Shown here: one piece after another, positions 54,709 through 63,940 of the stretch
Layout: each line of letters begins with the position of its first letter
Numbering within the stretch: the first letter of the stretch is position 1
Assembly: GCA_031180725.1 (NCBI GenBank)
Contig: JAPSLO010000007.1
Coordinates: 62,001-126,000 of the forward strand
DNA: 64,000 nt
From: Roseomonas sp.
GTDB taxonomy: Bacteria > Pseudomonadota > Alphaproteobacteria > Acetobacterales > Acetobacteraceae
Direction: 5' to 3'
Program-made: the position numbers and the translations under genes
Notes under the pieces: generated by a model
The model's input: the letters and a program-made list of their open reading frames with translations, nothing else
What the model was told of the DNA's origin: nothing
The model's database searches: none

Positions 54709-55922
54709 CGCGGTGCCCCCTGGTTGAAGCTGGGCTGCCGCGGCGCGCCGGAGGCAGGCGGAGGCGGCGGCGCCTGCTGCTGGCGCAGCGCCTGGGGAAT
54801 GGCGCCGGCAGGCACGCTGCGGCCAGGCTCGCCGAGGTTCAGCAGCGGCACCACGCCCTGCAGGCCGGCATCCACGATGACCTTCGGGTTGCGGCGCAGA
54901 ATCTCCTCCATCGTCTCGATATACATGCGGCGCAGTGTCACATCCTGCGCCGCCTGATAGGCCGCAAGCACACTGGTGAAGCGCTGCGCCTCGCCTCGGG
55001 CACGGGCAATCTGGCTCTCCTTGACGCCCTCGGCTTCCTGGACCATCCGCTCCGCGTCGCCACGGGCGCGGGGAATGATGTCGTTGCGGTAGCTCTCGGC
55101 CTCGTTGCGGGCGCGGTCCTTGTCGGCACCGGCGCGCTGCACGTCGCGGAAGGCATCCACCACCTGGCTCGGCGGCCCCACCTCCTGCAGGTTGACCTGG
55201 GTGATCTCCACCCCGGCGCGGTACTGGTCGAGGATGGCCTGGGTGCCGCTCCGCACCGCCTGCTCGATCTGGGTGCGCGCCTCGGTCAGCGCCGGCTGGA
55301 TCGGGGTGCGGCCGATCACCTCGCGGATCACGCTTTCGGCCGCAGCCTGGACGGTGCGTTCCGGATTGCGGGTGTTGAACAGGAACTCCCCGGCATCACG
55401 GATGCGCCACTGCACCACCATGTCGATGTCGATGATGTTCTCGTCGCCCGTCAGCATCAGGCTTTCCTCCGGCACATCGCGCGCCGTGGTGGGCCGCAGG
55501 ACGGAGGGCGAATCGGGCCCGACGCGGTAGCCGACCGGCACCGTGTTGATGCGGGTGACGCTGGGCGTTGTCACGCTCTCGATCGGCCAGGGCAGACGGT
55601 AGTTCAGGCCCGGCAGGGTGATGCGGTTGAAGGCGCCGAAGCGCATCACGACGCCCTGCTCGTCCGGCTCCACCCGGTAGATGCCGGTAGCGCCCCAGAG
55701 GGCGAGCACCAGGATGGCGATGCCGGCCAGGCCCTTGCCGCCTGTGCCGCGCGGCAGCCACCGGCGCACCGCGTCCTGCGCCTGGCGGATCACATCATCC
55801 AGATCGGGCCCCGGACCGCGATTGCCGCCCCCGCCCCCGGAGGGCGGCTGCGGCGCGCCCCATGGCCCACCTGGCCTGGGGTTCCCCCAGGGGCTGGGCC
55901 CGCCGCTGCTGTTCCACGCCAT
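54705..55922 (-). CDS. hflK: FtsH modulator HflK
   Basis: A 405-residue partner of HflC. The first 50 residues are glycine/proline rich (GGPSPWGNPRPGGPWG), typical of HflK. A single transmembrane segment follows (GLAGIAILVLALWGATGIY), then the SPFH domain, a coiled coil (DKDRARNEAESYRNDIIPRA) and a proline-rich tail. AAGGAGG lies 12-15 bases before the ATG at 55922. It is divergent from mrp across about 200 bp in which I see no recognisable element. Confidence 0.94.
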   Translation of the reverse strand: MAWNSSGGPSPWGNPRPGGPWGAPQPPSGGGGGNRGPGPDLDDVIRQAQDAVRRWLPRGTGGKGLAGIAILVLALWGATGIYRVEPDEQGVVMRFGAFNRITLPGLNYRLPWPIESVTTPSVTRINTVPVGYRVGPDSPSVLRPTTARDVPEESLMLTGDENIIDIDMVVQWRIRDAGEFLFNTRNPERTVQAAAESVIREVIGRTPIQPALTEARTQIEQAVRSGTQAILDQYRAGVEITQVNLQEVGPPSQVVDAFRDVQRAGADKDRARNEAESYRNDIIPRARGDAERMVQEAEGVKESQIARARGEAQRFTSVLAAYQAAQDVTLRRMYIETMEEILRRNPKVIVDAGLQGVVPLLNLGEPGRSVPAGAIPQALRQQQAPPPPPASGAPRQPSFNQGAPR

Positions 55923-56121
55923 TCGGCTAACTGGCCTCCTTGTTTCCCGGCATTCTTGCACCGCCCTCGTTTATGACCCACCCCACCGCTCAGCGGGAGG
56001 GGTGCAGCCACGGCCCGCCTGCGCCATATGGGGGGTGAACCCGCCTGGCAGCGGCGGTGCCAGGCGGTTGGACCTGGCGCGGCGCGGCGCATGTCGGGCT
56101 GTTCATGGGGATTTTCAAGCG

Positions 56122-57261
56122 ATGGGCGAAACGCTCGAGGCGGCGGTCAAGGCGGCTCTCAGGGCTGTGCGCGACCCGGCGACGGGCCGCGACGTAATTG
56201 AGGCAGGCATGGTAGAGGGCCTGGCCGTGCGCGACGGCATGGTGCAATTCGCCATCCAGGTCCCACGGGAACGCGCGCGGGAAGCCGAGCCCCTGCGCCA
56301 GGCGGCCGAGAAGGCAGTAGCTTCCGTGAAGGGCGTGCTCTCCGCCACCGTGGTGCTGACGGCCCATCGGACGGAGGCGAAGGCCGCCGGCCCGGCCCAG
56401 GGCCATTCCACCCAGGCTCATCCCCATGCGCCTGGCGGCCGGGCCACGCCGGGCCAGGGCCCGATGCTGCTGCCGCAGGTGGGCGCCATCATCGCCGTCG
56501 CCTCCGGCAAGGGGGGCGTGGGCAAGTCCACCACGGCGGTTAACCTGGCCGTGGCGCTGGCCACCCAGGGGCTGAAGGTCGGGCTGCTGGATGCCGACAT
56601 CTATGGTCCCTCCCTGCCCCAGATGCTGGGCACGCGCGAGAGGCCGCGCGCCGAGGGCCAGCGCATCATCCCCCTGCAGCGTTGGGGGCTGAAGGCGATG
56701 TCCATCGGCTTCCTGGTGGAGGAAGAGACGCCGATGATCTGGCGCGGCCCGATGGTGATGGGCGCGCTGGAACAGCTGATGGGCCAGGTGGAATGGGGCG
56801 CGCTGGATATGATGGTGGTGGACATGCCGCCCGGCACCGGCGATGCGCAGCTCACCATGAGCCAGCGCGTGCCGCTGGCCGGTGCCGTCATCGTCTCCAC
56901 CCCGCAGGATGTGGCGTTGATCGACGCCCGTCGCGGCGTGAAGATGTTCGAGCGCGTGGGCGTGCCGGTGCTCGGGCTGATCGAGAACATGTCCTATTAC
57001 TGCTGCCCGAATTGCGGCCACCGGGAGGACATCTTCGGCCATGGCGGCGCGCGGAAGGAAGCCGAGCGCATCGGCGTGGAATTCCTGGGCGAGCTGCCGC
57101 TGAAGCTCGCGATCCGCGAACTGGCCGATGCCGGCACCCCCATCGTTGCCGCGAAGCCGGAGACGGAGGAGGCGCAAGCCTACCAGCGCATCGCCACCCG
57201 GCTGAAGGCCAAGCTGGATGCGCGTGGCGGCGCTGCGGGCCCGAAGATCGTCATCGAGTAG
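56122..57261 (+). CDS. mrp: Iron-sulfur cluster carrier ATPase Mrp/ApbC
   Basis: A 379-residue protein. The N-terminal MIP18/DUF59 domain (residues 1-85) is joined by a histidine-rich linker (QGHSTQAHPHAPGG) to a ParA-type ATPase. The deviant Walker A GKGGVGKSTT is near residues 129-138, and MPPGTGDAQLTM is the switch. The CPNC cluster-binding pair is in YCCPNCGHREDIFGHGG. Mrp proteins carry [4Fe-4S] clusters to apo-enzymes, which fits the several Fe-S enzymes in this window (GlcF, FumA). The ATG at 56122 is the first giving DUF59 homology. Confidence 0.93.
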   Translation: MGETLEAAVKAALRAVRDPATGRDVIEAGMVEGLAVRDGMVQFAIQVPRERAREAEPLRQAAEKAVASVKGVLSATVVLTAHRTEAKAAGPAQGHSTQAHPHAPGGRATPGQGPMLLPQVGAIIAVASGKGGVGKSTTAVNLAVALATQGLKVGLLDADIYGPSLPQMLGTRERPRAEGQRIIPLQRWGLKAMSIGFLVEEETPMIWRGPMVMGALEQLMGQVEWGALDMMVVDMPPGTGDAQLTMSQRVPLAGAVIVSTPQDVALIDARRGVKMFERVGVPVLGLIENMSYYCCPNCGHREDIFGHGGARKEAERIGVEFLGELPLKLAIRELADAGTPIVAAKPETEEAQAYQRIATRLKAKLDARGGAAGPKIVIE

Positions 57262-57274
57262 CGGAACGCCGCGG

Positions 57275-58615
57275 GTGCGCCAGATCCGGCTGAACGCCTT
57301 CGACATGGCGACGCCGGGCCACATCCAGCAGGGAATGTGGACCCACCCGCGCGACACCGCTTCGAATTATGCAAGGCTGGACTACTGGACCGGCCTGGCA
57401 CGTCTGCTGGAACGCGGGCTGTTCGACGGGCTGTTCCTCGCCGATGTGCTGGGCGTCTACGATGTGTATGGCGGCAGCCCGGCGGCGGCACTACACGGCG
57501 GCGTGCAGGTGCCGCTGCTGGATCCGCTGCTGGTCGTCCCGGCAATGGCCGCAGCGACCACCCATCTCGGCTTCGGCGTCACCAGCAACACGGCGTACGA
57601 AGCCCCGTATCTCTTCGCCCGGCGGATGAGCACGCTGGACCACCTGACCGGCGGGCGCATCGGCTGGAACATCGTCACCGGCTATCTCGACAGCGCAGCC
57701 CGCGCGCTCGGCTTCGACAGCCAGATGCGGCACGACGACCGCTACGACCTGGCCGATGAATACATGGATGCCGTCTATGCGCTGTGGGAAGGAAGCTGGG
57801 CCGAGGACGCAGTGAAGCGCGACACGGCCGGCCGTGTCTTCACAGATCCCGCACGGGTACGCGCCATCGCACATGAAGGACGGCAGTTCCGCATCAAGGC
57901 GATGCATCTCTGCGAGCCGTCCCCGCAGCGCACGCCAGTCCTGTACCAGGCCGGCGCCAGCGAGCGCGGCCGCCGTTTTGCCGCGCGCCACGCCGAATGC
58001 GTCTTCGTCAACGGCACGCGGCCCGACATCGTGGCCCGGCTGGTCGCGGACCTCCGCGGCCGTGCCGCGCCGCGGCGCATCCTGGTCTTCGTCGGCGCGA
58101 CAGTGGTGGTGGGCCGCACGGAGGCGGAAGCACAGGCAATACTCGCCGACTACGCGGCCCATGCCGATGCCGAAGGCGCACTGGCGCATGCCTCTGCCTC
58201 GCTCGGCATCGACTTCGCCCGCTACGACATGGATGAGCCGATCGAGGGCCAGCCAAGCCAGGCCATCCAGTCCAATGTGGAGGCGATGAAGCGCATGGCC
58301 GGCCCCGCCCTCACCAAGCGCCGGCTGCTGGAGCAGTCCGTGCTGGGCAGCCGCCAGCCACCCATCGTGGGGGACCCGGTGCAGGTGGCCGATGAGCTGA
58401 TGCGCTGGATGGCGGCAGCCGATGTGGATGGCTTCAATCTCTCCCGCACCGTCATGCCGGAATGCCTGGAGAGCTTCATCGGGCTGGTGGTGCCCGTCCT
58501 GCAGGAACGGGGCGTGTTCAAGACGGGCTACGCACCCGGCACCTATCGCGAGAAGCTGTTCGCCGCCGGCCCGCGCCTGCCCGAAGGCCACCCGGCAGCA
58601 AGCCACCGCTTCTGA
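57275..58615 (+). CDS. FMN-dependent monooxygenase, NtaA/SnaA/DszA family
   Basis: A 446-residue LLM-class (luciferase-like) monooxygenase, normal length for the NtaA branch. Landmarks are the N-terminal IRLNAFDMATPGHIQQGMW, LFDGLFLADVLGVYDVYGG, HLTGGRIGWNIVTGYLDSAA and PVLYQAGASERGRRFAARHA. These enzymes use FMNH2 supplied by a separate reductase to cleave C-N or C-S bonds in substrates such as nitrilotriacetate or sulfones. No flavin reductase is adjacent. The probable start is GTG at 57275, 13 bp after mrp, with a poor ribosome-binding site; read-through from mrp is likely. Confidence 0.88.
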   Translation: MRQIRLNAFDMATPGHIQQGMWTHPRDTASNYARLDYWTGLARLLERGLFDGLFLADVLGVYDVYGGSPAAALHGGVQVPLLDPLLVVPAMAAATTHLGFGVTSNTAYEAPYLFARRMSTLDHLTGGRIGWNIVTGYLDSAARALGFDSQMRHDDRYDLADEYMDAVYALWEGSWAEDAVKRDTAGRVFTDPARVRAIAHEGRQFRIKAMHLCEPSPQRTPVLYQAGASERGRRFAARHAECVFVNGTRPDIVARLVADLRGRAAPRRILVFVGATVVVGRTEAEAQAILADYAAHADAEGALAHASASLGIDFARYDMDEPIEGQPSQAIQSNVEAMKRMAGPALTKRRLLEQSVLGSRQPPIVGDPVQVADELMRWMAAADVDGFNLSRTVMPECLESFIGLVVPVLQERGVFKTGYAPGTYREKLFAAGPRLPEGHPAASHRF

Positions 58616-58618
58616 AGG

Positions 58619-60094
58619 TCAGCCTTTCCCGTAAGGGTAGTAATCCGCAAGGCGGAGATGCTGGTAAGGCAGCGCCTCCAGCCGCACGGTGCCGAGGAAG
58701 GGTTCCTCCGGCTCGACCAGCAGGATGGTAGGCGCGAAGCCGCTGTCGTCAAAGCCGCGGCGGAAATGTACGCGCGACTTGATGGCGATGACGTCGAACT
58801 CCTCGGGCCGCAGCCCCATGCTCCACAGCTCCCGCGGCTCCGTCACCTGCGCCAGGAAGGGGCTGACGACCACGACATTGCCCTGGCCGAGTTCCAGCAG
58901 CGCCCATTGCTGACCACCGCCCATCGCGCGCGGCGTGCCGGCCACTGCGAAGCCGCGCAGCCGGGCCTGAAGATGCAGCGGCGCGCCAGCCGACTCATCC
59001 ATGCGGCCGCCGAGCTCCAACTCCACCGCCTCGCCCGACGACACCGCGCGCAGCCGCTCCAGCGCAGTCGCATCGGCGATGGTGGCGACCAGTGTGCGCG
59101 CCAAGCCCTGGGCCAGGATCTCCTTCAGCAGCCAGGTAGCGGCGCCCGATCGGTCGCTGTGGTCCGCCAGCACCACCGGCCTGCGGCCTTCCGCCACCGC
59201 TTGGCGCGCCAGCGCCACGCCTTTGGCGATGCGGTGCACCCGGGTGCCGCCCAGCAGCGCGGCCCGGCGGCGCCAGGCCCAGTCGGCCATGTCCTCCGCC
59301 ACGCGCGCCGCCAGCTCCGGGTTGCCATTGGTCAGAGTCTGAATCGTCATCCCGGCATCGGGCACGTCGCTCCAGGGAAAGCCGAAGAAGACATTCACGA
59401 ATAGGTCGGGCTCGCGCGCTTCCCAGGTCAGCGCCCGCTGCACCAGGTCCGACCAGGGCGAGGCGCCGGTCCATTGCAGCACGGTGGGCGAGAGGATCGG
59501 CACCTTGCGCGTGACGGTAGCGGGCCGGAAGGCGCCGCGGATGGCACGCACCATCATGCGCGCCGCCCGCTGGCCCTGCAGATGCATGTCGTAATGGGGG
59601 AAATACTTCACGCAGAAGGCCATGTCCGCCTGGCGGAGGAATTCCTCGTCCTCGTTGCCATGCGGGTCGAAGGTGCCCACCAGCACCGCCTTCGGCCCGA
59701 CTGCCGCACGCACGCGCCGCGCGATCTCGGCTTCCGGCCGCGGCACGCCGCGCACGCCCATAGCGCCGTGCAGCGCCAGGTAGACACCATCCCAGGGCCC
59801 CTGCTCTTTCAGCAGCGCGACCTGCCGGCCGAGGAAATGCTCGAAGGCATCCGTGGTGATCCAACCCGATCCCGACCCGGTCTTAGGCCAGAGCGGGGAT
59901 TCGATGCCCACCACCTCCACGCCGTCATATTCGCGCGCCACCTGCACGAAGCCGCCGATGTATCCCTTCGGGTCGGAGGCCAGCAGCGCCTCTCCCGCGG
60001 CGGGAGAGCCGGGATAGCGGAAATCGTCCTCTGTTGTGTCGTAGGGCAGGAAGGTGACCGTCTCGTGCGCGAATTGCAGAACCGCGATGCGCAT
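58619..60094 (-). CDS. M81 family metallopeptidase (MlrC-like), second copy
   Basis: A 491-residue M81 protein. The metal-binding candidates are LQFAHETVTF near residue 6, GTFDPHGNEDEEF near 135 and LADHSDRSGAATWLL near 300. The last differs from the DTQDNPGGGG of the copy at 28129, so the two belong to different subgroups. The ATG at 60094 has GGGAGGTG eight bases upstream; the GTG at 60103 lies inside that site. It is 30 bp downstream of fumA in the same direction, and its stop nearly meets the monooxygenase stop. Substrate unknown, probably a small amide or peptide. Confidence 0.87.
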   Translation of the reverse strand: MRIAVLQFAHETVTFLPYDTTEDDFRYPGSPAAGEALLASDPKGYIGGFVQVAREYDGVEVVGIESPLWPKTGSGSGWITTDAFEHFLGRQVALLKEQGPWDGVYLALHGAMGVRGVPRPEAEIARRVRAAVGPKAVLVGTFDPHGNEDEEFLRQADMAFCVKYFPHYDMHLQGQRAARMMVRAIRGAFRPATVTRKVPILSPTVLQWTGASPWSDLVQRALTWEAREPDLFVNVFFGFPWSDVPDAGMTIQTLTNGNPELAARVAEDMADWAWRRRAALLGGTRVHRIAKGVALARQAVAEGRRPVVLADHSDRSGAATWLLKEILAQGLARTLVATIADATALERLRAVSSGEAVELELGGRMDESAGAPLHLQARLRGFAVAGTPRAMGGGQQWALLELGQGNVVVVSPFLAQVTEPRELWSMGLRPEEFDVIAIKSRVHFRRGFDDSGFAPTILLVEPEEPFLGTVRLEALPYQHLRLADYYPYGKG

Positions 60095-60124
60095 CGGGGT
60101 CACCTCCCTGGCTGCAAACGGAGC

Positions 60125-61798
60125 TTATTCCAGCCCGTCGTAGAAGTCGTTGCCCTTGTCGTCCACCACGATGAAGGCGGGGAAGTCCTCCACCTCGATC
60201 CGCCAGACGGCTTCCATGCCGAGTTCCGGATATTCCAGCACCTCGACCTTCTTGATGCAGTCCTGCGCCAGCCGTGCGGCCGGGCCGCCAACGCTGCCCA
60301 GGTAGAAGCCGCCATAGGTCTGGCAGGCATTCCGCACGGCCTTGCTGCGGTTGCCCTTGGCAAGCATCACGAAGCTGCCGCCGGCCTTCTGGAAGGCTTC
60401 CACATAGCTGTCCATGCGGCCCGCCGTGGTGGGGCCGAAGCTGCCGGTGGCATAGCCTTCCGGCGTCTTGGCCGGGCCGGCGTAATAGACCGGGTGGTTC
60501 TTCATGTAGTCCGGCAGGCCCTCGCCGCGGTCCAGCCTCTCCTGCAGCTTGGCATGGGCGATGTCGCGCGCCACCACCATGGTGCCGGTCAGGCTCACCC
60601 GGGTCTTCACGGGATACTTCGACAGCGTCGCACGGATCTCGCTCATCGGGCGGTTCAGGTCGATCTTCACCACCTCGCCGCCCAGGATCTCGTCCGTGGC
60701 TTCAGGCAGGAAGCGCGCCGGGTCGTGCTCAAGCTGCTCCAGGAACACACCGTCCGGCGTGATCTTCGCCTTGATCTGCCGGTCCGCCGAGCAACTCACG
60801 CCGATGCCGATGGGCAGGCTCGCGCCATGCCGCGGCAGGCGCACCACGCGGACATCGTGGCAGAAATACTTGCCGCCGAACTGCGCGCCGATGCCCAGGT
60901 TCTGGGTCAGCTTGTGAACCTCCTTCTCGAACTCCACGTCGCGGAAGGCGTGGCCGGTGGGGCTGCCCTGCGTCGGCAGGCCGTCGAGGTAGCGGGTGGA
61001 GGCCAGCTTCACCGTCTTCAGGTTCATCTCGGCCGAGGTACCGCCGATCACCACCGCCAGGTGGTAGGGCGGACAGGCGGAAGTACCGAGCGACTTGATC
61101 TTGTCCTCGAGGAACTTCAGCAGCTTGTCCTTGGACAGAACCGCGCGCGTCTGCTGGAACAGGAAGGTCTTGTTCGCGCTGCCACCGCCTTTGAGGATGA
61201 ACATCAGGTGCAGCTCATCGGCGTGGTGCTCGCCGGGGCTGGCCATGATGGAGAACTCCACCGGCAGGTTGTTGCCGGTGTTCTTCTCGTCCCACATGGT
61301 CAGAGGCGCCATCTGCGAATAGCGCAGATTGGTTTCGGTATAGGTGCGGTGGACGCCGTAGCTCAGCGCCTCCTCCTCATCGCCCTCCACCCAGACGCGC
61401 TGGCCCTTCTTGCCGAAGACGATGGCCGTGCCGGTGTCCTGGCACATGGGCAGCACACCGCCTGCCGCGATATTCGCGTTCTTCAGCAGGTCCAGCGCCA
61501 CGAAGCGGTCGTTGGCCGAGGCCTCGGGGTCCTTCAGGATATTGGCGAGCTGCTGCAGGTGCCCCGGCCGCAGCAGGTGGGAGACATCCTTGCAGGCGGC
61601 GAAGGCGAGCTGCTCCAGTGCTTCGGGCTTCACCTTCAGGATGGTGCGGCCGTCGCACTGCGCGGTGGAGACGCCGGCGATGTCCAGCTTCCGGTAGGGG
61701 GTCGTGTCCTTGCCCAGCGGGAACATGGGGCTGAAGGTGAAGCCGGCGGGCCGCGCAGGCGCGGTCACGGGGGCATCGGCATCGAGCGGGGCGGTCAT
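60125..61798 (-). CDS. fumA: Class I (iron-sulfur) fumarate hydratase
   Basis: A 557-residue FumA/FumB-type enzyme, with the alpha (Fumerase) and beta (Fumerase_C) domains in one chain. Cluster cysteines are visible in [12 protein letters not shown] near residue 140, in GVSCSADRQ near 330 and in [16 protein letters not shown] near 500. It interconverts fumarate and malate in the TCA cycle using an oxygen-sensitive [4Fe-4S] cluster. The upstream 180 bp to sspB contain a hairpin belonging to sspB. The nearby mrp gene could serve its cluster assembly, but that is inference. Confidence 0.93.
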   Translation of the reverse strand: MTAPLDADAPVTAPARPAGFTFSPMFPLGKDTTPYRKLDIAGVSTAQCDGRTILKVKPEALEQLAFAACKDVSHLLRPGHLQQLANILKDPEASANDRFVALDLLKNANIAAGGVLPMCQDTGTAIVFGKKGQRVWVEGDEEEALSYGVHRTYTETNLRYSQMAPLTMWDEKNTGNNLPVEFSIMASPGEHHADELHLMFILKGGGSANKTFLFQQTRAVLSKDKLLKFLEDKIKSLGTSACPPYHLAVVIGGTSAEMNLKTVKLASTRYLDGLPTQGSPTGHAFRDVEFEKEVHKLTQNLGIGAQFGGKYFCHDVRVVRLPRHGASLPIGIGVSCSADRQIKAKITPDGVFLEQLEHDPARFLPEATDEILGGEVVKIDLNRPMSEIRATLSKYPVKTRVSLTGTMVVARDIAHAKLQERLDRGEGLPDYMKNHPVYYAGPAKTPEGYATGSFGPTTAGRMDSYVEAFQKAGGSFVMLAKGNRSKAVRNACQTYGGFYLGSVGGPAARLAQDCIKKVEVLEYPELGMEAVWRIEVEDFPAFIVVDDKGNDFYDGLE

Positions 61799-61953
61799 GG
61801 GCTTCTCCGCGGGCGGCGGCTGGGGGAAGGTCCGGGCGACCTCCGGGTCAGGGGCGTGGTAGCGCAGGCCGCCGGGCTCGCCAACCGGTGCGCGGGCGCG
61901 GCGCGTGGCCTGCCGCGCCGGTCATCCTCAACTCAGGCTGAACAGTCTGGCAG

Positions 61954-61972
61954 GCCGAAGGACACCTTCGGC
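61954..61972 (-). terminator. Hairpin after sspB
   Basis: A perfect 8-bp stem GCCGAAGG/CCTTCGGC with a 3-base loop, 9 bp beyond the sspB stop. There is no T run after it on the minus strand. Confidence 0.5.
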
Positions 61973-61981
61973 TGTCCGGGC

Positions 61982-62488
61982 CTAATCCCGCCCGGGGCGC
62001 CGGCGGAAGGCGTCCAGGCTGACGACCTGGGCCGGGGCTTCAGGCTCGGCCGGTTTCTGGGGCGCCGCCGGCGGCTCGGCCACATCCTCATGCCGGACCT
62101 CGGGCTCCAGCGTGGGCTGGAAGCGCAGGCCGTAGCGCACGGCGGGGTCGGCGAAGCCGGTCAGGGCGGTGAAGGGCACGACGAGCGTGGCGGGCACGCC
62201 GCCGAAATAGAGACGCACGCTGAACTGCCGGGCGACGCGATCCACCTGCAAGGCCTCGAACTGGTGCTGCAGGACGATCGTCATCTCCTGCGGATAGCGG
62301 GCCTTCAGGTGGCCAGGCAGCTTCGCGCCAGGATGATCCGTACGGAAGGTCAGGTAGAAATGGTGCTCCCCGGGCAGGCCTTCCTTGGCGACCATCTCCA
62401 GCGCGCGCAGCACCACATCGCGCAGGGCGTCATCGGTCCAGCGTTCGTAGGGGATGAGGCTCGGCGATGGGCTGGCGTCGTCGCTCAT
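61982..62488 (-). CDS. sspB: ClpXP adaptor SspB (alphaproteobacterial type)
   Basis: A 168-residue SspB. The substrate-binding domain spans residues 5-125 and contains IPYERWTDDALRDVVLRAL, HFYLTFRTDHPG and VRLYFGGVPATLVVPFTAL. A proline-rich flexible linker (EPPAAPQKPAEPEAPAQ) leads to the ClpX-tethering tail VVSLDAFRRRPGRD, the XB peptide typical of the family. SspB binds the N-terminal half of the ssrA tag and brings tagged proteins to ClpXP. The start at 62488 gives the conserved N-terminus. The tmRNA gene that encodes the tag lies about 165 bp upstream on the same strand. Confidence 0.9.
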   Translation of the reverse strand: MSDDASPSPSLIPYERWTDDALRDVVLRALEMVAKEGLPGEHHFYLTFRTDHPGAKLPGHLKARYPQEMTIVLQHQFEALQVDRVARQFSVRLYFGGVPATLVVPFTALTGFADPAVRYGLRFQPTLEPEVRHEDVAEPPAAPQKPAEPEAPAQVVSLDAFRRRPGRD

Positions 62489-62652
62489 GGGAATTCCCTG
62501 TCCCGGCAACCATAGGGCGAGGCCCCCGCCTGCGAAAGGGGCACCCCCAGCGGAAGAAGCATCCCGCAGCATGTCATATCGGCACCCGCTTCCGCCCCTG
62601 CCAGACCTTGGCCGCCAAGATGGCGCCGCGCAATGAAGGAGAATGAGAGGAA

Positions 62653-62940
62653 GTGGGGGGCTTCTGTTGCCCGGTGCCCCCCGGACCGCGCTTACCTAGT
62701 GTTAGGCAGCGAGTGCGACAGCCTCGCGGCTGTTGTCGTTCGCACTTATCGTTCGGCCCGATGACGGCGGAACCATGCCGGGCAAAAGCGACCCCTTTAC
62801 CACGCGCGTCGAGCCTGTTTCGCCCCCGTTCCACCCGCCCCGACAAGGACGGAGATGACTGGTGGAGGCGCCGGGCACTGCCCCCGGGTCCGCAACGCTT
62901 ATGCCGAGTCGTGTTTATCGCCATAGCCGGCAAGCCGGCA
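62653..62940 (-). ncRNA. ssrA: Transfer-messenger RNA, circularly permuted two-piece form
   Basis: Reading the minus strand from about 62940: the acceptor piece comes first, with a T-arm (CCGGG, loop GGCAGTG, CCCGG) and the 3' end CGCCTCCACCA (62870-62860). A spacer of about 32 bases follows. The coding piece then starts GGGGGCG (62827-62821). GGGGGCG and CGCCTCC form a 7-bp acceptor stem with G-U at the third pair, the alanine identity element. The tag frame runs from GCG at 62743 to the TAA ending at 62702 and reads ANDNSREAVALAA. A 7-bp hairpin (62682-62676 with 62661-62655) ends the RNA. Acceptor-before-coding order is the permuted arrangement of alphaproteobacterial tmRNA. It rescues stalled ribosomes and tags the peptide for ClpXP. 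The outer ends are approximate. Confidence 0.9.
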
Positions 62941-62946
62941 GGGCGA

Positions 62947-62952
62947 GATATA
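62947..62952 (-). promoter_or_regulatory. Possible -10 box of ssrA
   Basis: TATATC on the minus strand, about 7-10 bases before the likely 5' end of the tmRNA precursor. No convincing -35 box is seen at 16-18 bp. Confidence 0.3.
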
Positions 62953-63064
62953 GGGCGGGAGCGGCCAGGAATCGAGGGGTGTTGAGGTCACGGCCGCGCT
63001 GGATCATGGCTTGCTGCGGTGCTGCCTTGTCAGCCAAGTGATGACCATCGTGAGGAAACGCCCC

Positions 63065-63940
63065 ATGCACCGTCGCGCCATGCTCGCGGCCACCACTGCC
63101 GGCCTGCTGGCCGCCCCCACCCTGCGGGCCGCCGAAGGCCGCCGCTTCGACAGTGCCGGCGTGCCCATCCACTTCATCGAGGAAGGCCGGGGCGAGCCGG
63201 TCATCATGGTGCATGGCTACACCAGCGACATTGAACGCGGCTGGGTGCGCCCGGGCGTCTTCTCAGCCGTCGCGCAGCATTTCCGGGCCATCGCGATGGA
63301 CGCCCGCGGGCACGGACAGAGCGGCAAGCCGCACGACCGCGCCGCCTACGGGCCGGAGATGGGCCGCGACGTCACGCGGCTGATGGACCATCTCGGGATC
63401 CGCAAGGCGCATATCGTGGGCTACTCGATGGGCGCACATATCGTAGCGCAGCTCGCCATCCTCGATCCCGGACGCTTCGCGACCCTCACCCTGGGCGGCG
63501 CCGCGGGCCGGCTCGGCTGGTCGGAGGACGACCAGCGCCGCGTCGATGTGGAATCGGCGGAGATGGATCAGGGCCTGTTGCGGTCCCAGTTCCTCCGGCT
63601 CTGGCCGCGCGACCGGCCGCCGCCGAGCGAGGAGGAGATCCGCGCTGATTCGCAGCGCCGCCTGGCCGGCCAGGACCCCCGCGCACTGGCCGCGGTCCGG
63701 CGTTCCAACCCGGACCAGGTCGTGCCCATCGAGCGGCTGGCGCAGGTCCCGATGCCCACGCTGGGCATCGTGGGCACGGCTGACCCCTATCTCCGGGATT
63801 TCGAGCGGCTGAAGGCTGCTATGCCGCGGCTCGAACTGGTGACCATTCCCGGTGCGAGCCATGGCAGCGCCACCGGCACACCGGAATTCCGGACGGCGCT
63901 GATTCGGTTCCTTCAGGCCCACCCAGGGCTGGTCGGCTGA
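63065..63940 (+). CDS. Alpha/beta hydrolase, probably exported
   Basis: A 291-residue alpha/beta hydrolase. The N-terminus MHRRAMLAATTAGLLAAP resembles a Tat or Sec signal ending near LRAAEG. The oxyanion segment is VHGYTSD, the nucleophile elbow is GYSMGAH (Ser121), the acid is in GTADPYL near residue 240, and the histidine is in GASHGSATG near residue 265. GAGGAA lies eight bases before the ATG at 63065; the ATG at 63041 is an alternative. Substrate unknown; an esterase or epoxide-hydrolase-like enzyme is possible. It is divergent from ssrA, about 120 bp away. Confidence 0.85.
   Translation: MHRRAMLAATTAGLLAAPTLRAAEGRRFDSAGVPIHFIEEGRGEPVIMVHGYTSDIERGWVRPGVFSAVAQHFRAIAMDARGHGQSGKPHDRAAYGPEMGRDVTRLMDHLGIRKAHIVGYSMGAHIVAQLAILDPGRFATLTLGGAAGRLGWSEDDQRRVDVESAEMDQGLLRSQFLRLWPRDRPPPSEEEIRADSQRRLAGQDPRALAAVRRSNPDQVVPIERLAQVPMPTLGIVGTADPYLRDFERLKAAMPRLELVTIPGASHGSATGTPEFRTALIRFLQAHPGLVG

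Noticed and set aside
59474-62515. Plus-strand open frame of 1013 codons opposite the second M81 gene, fumA and sspB
   Set aside because: It is antisense to three well-supported genes with conserved motifs; its product is rich in H, R, G and A without domains. Long antisense frames are expected in DNA this GC-rich.
62713-62745. Inverted repeat first read as an operator or terminator
   Set aside because: It turned out to be the tag-coding part of the tmRNA on the minus strand; its symmetry follows from the tag codons.
62574-62933. Minus-strand open frame of 119 codons upstream of sspB
   Set aside because: It runs through the tmRNA gene and is explained by it.
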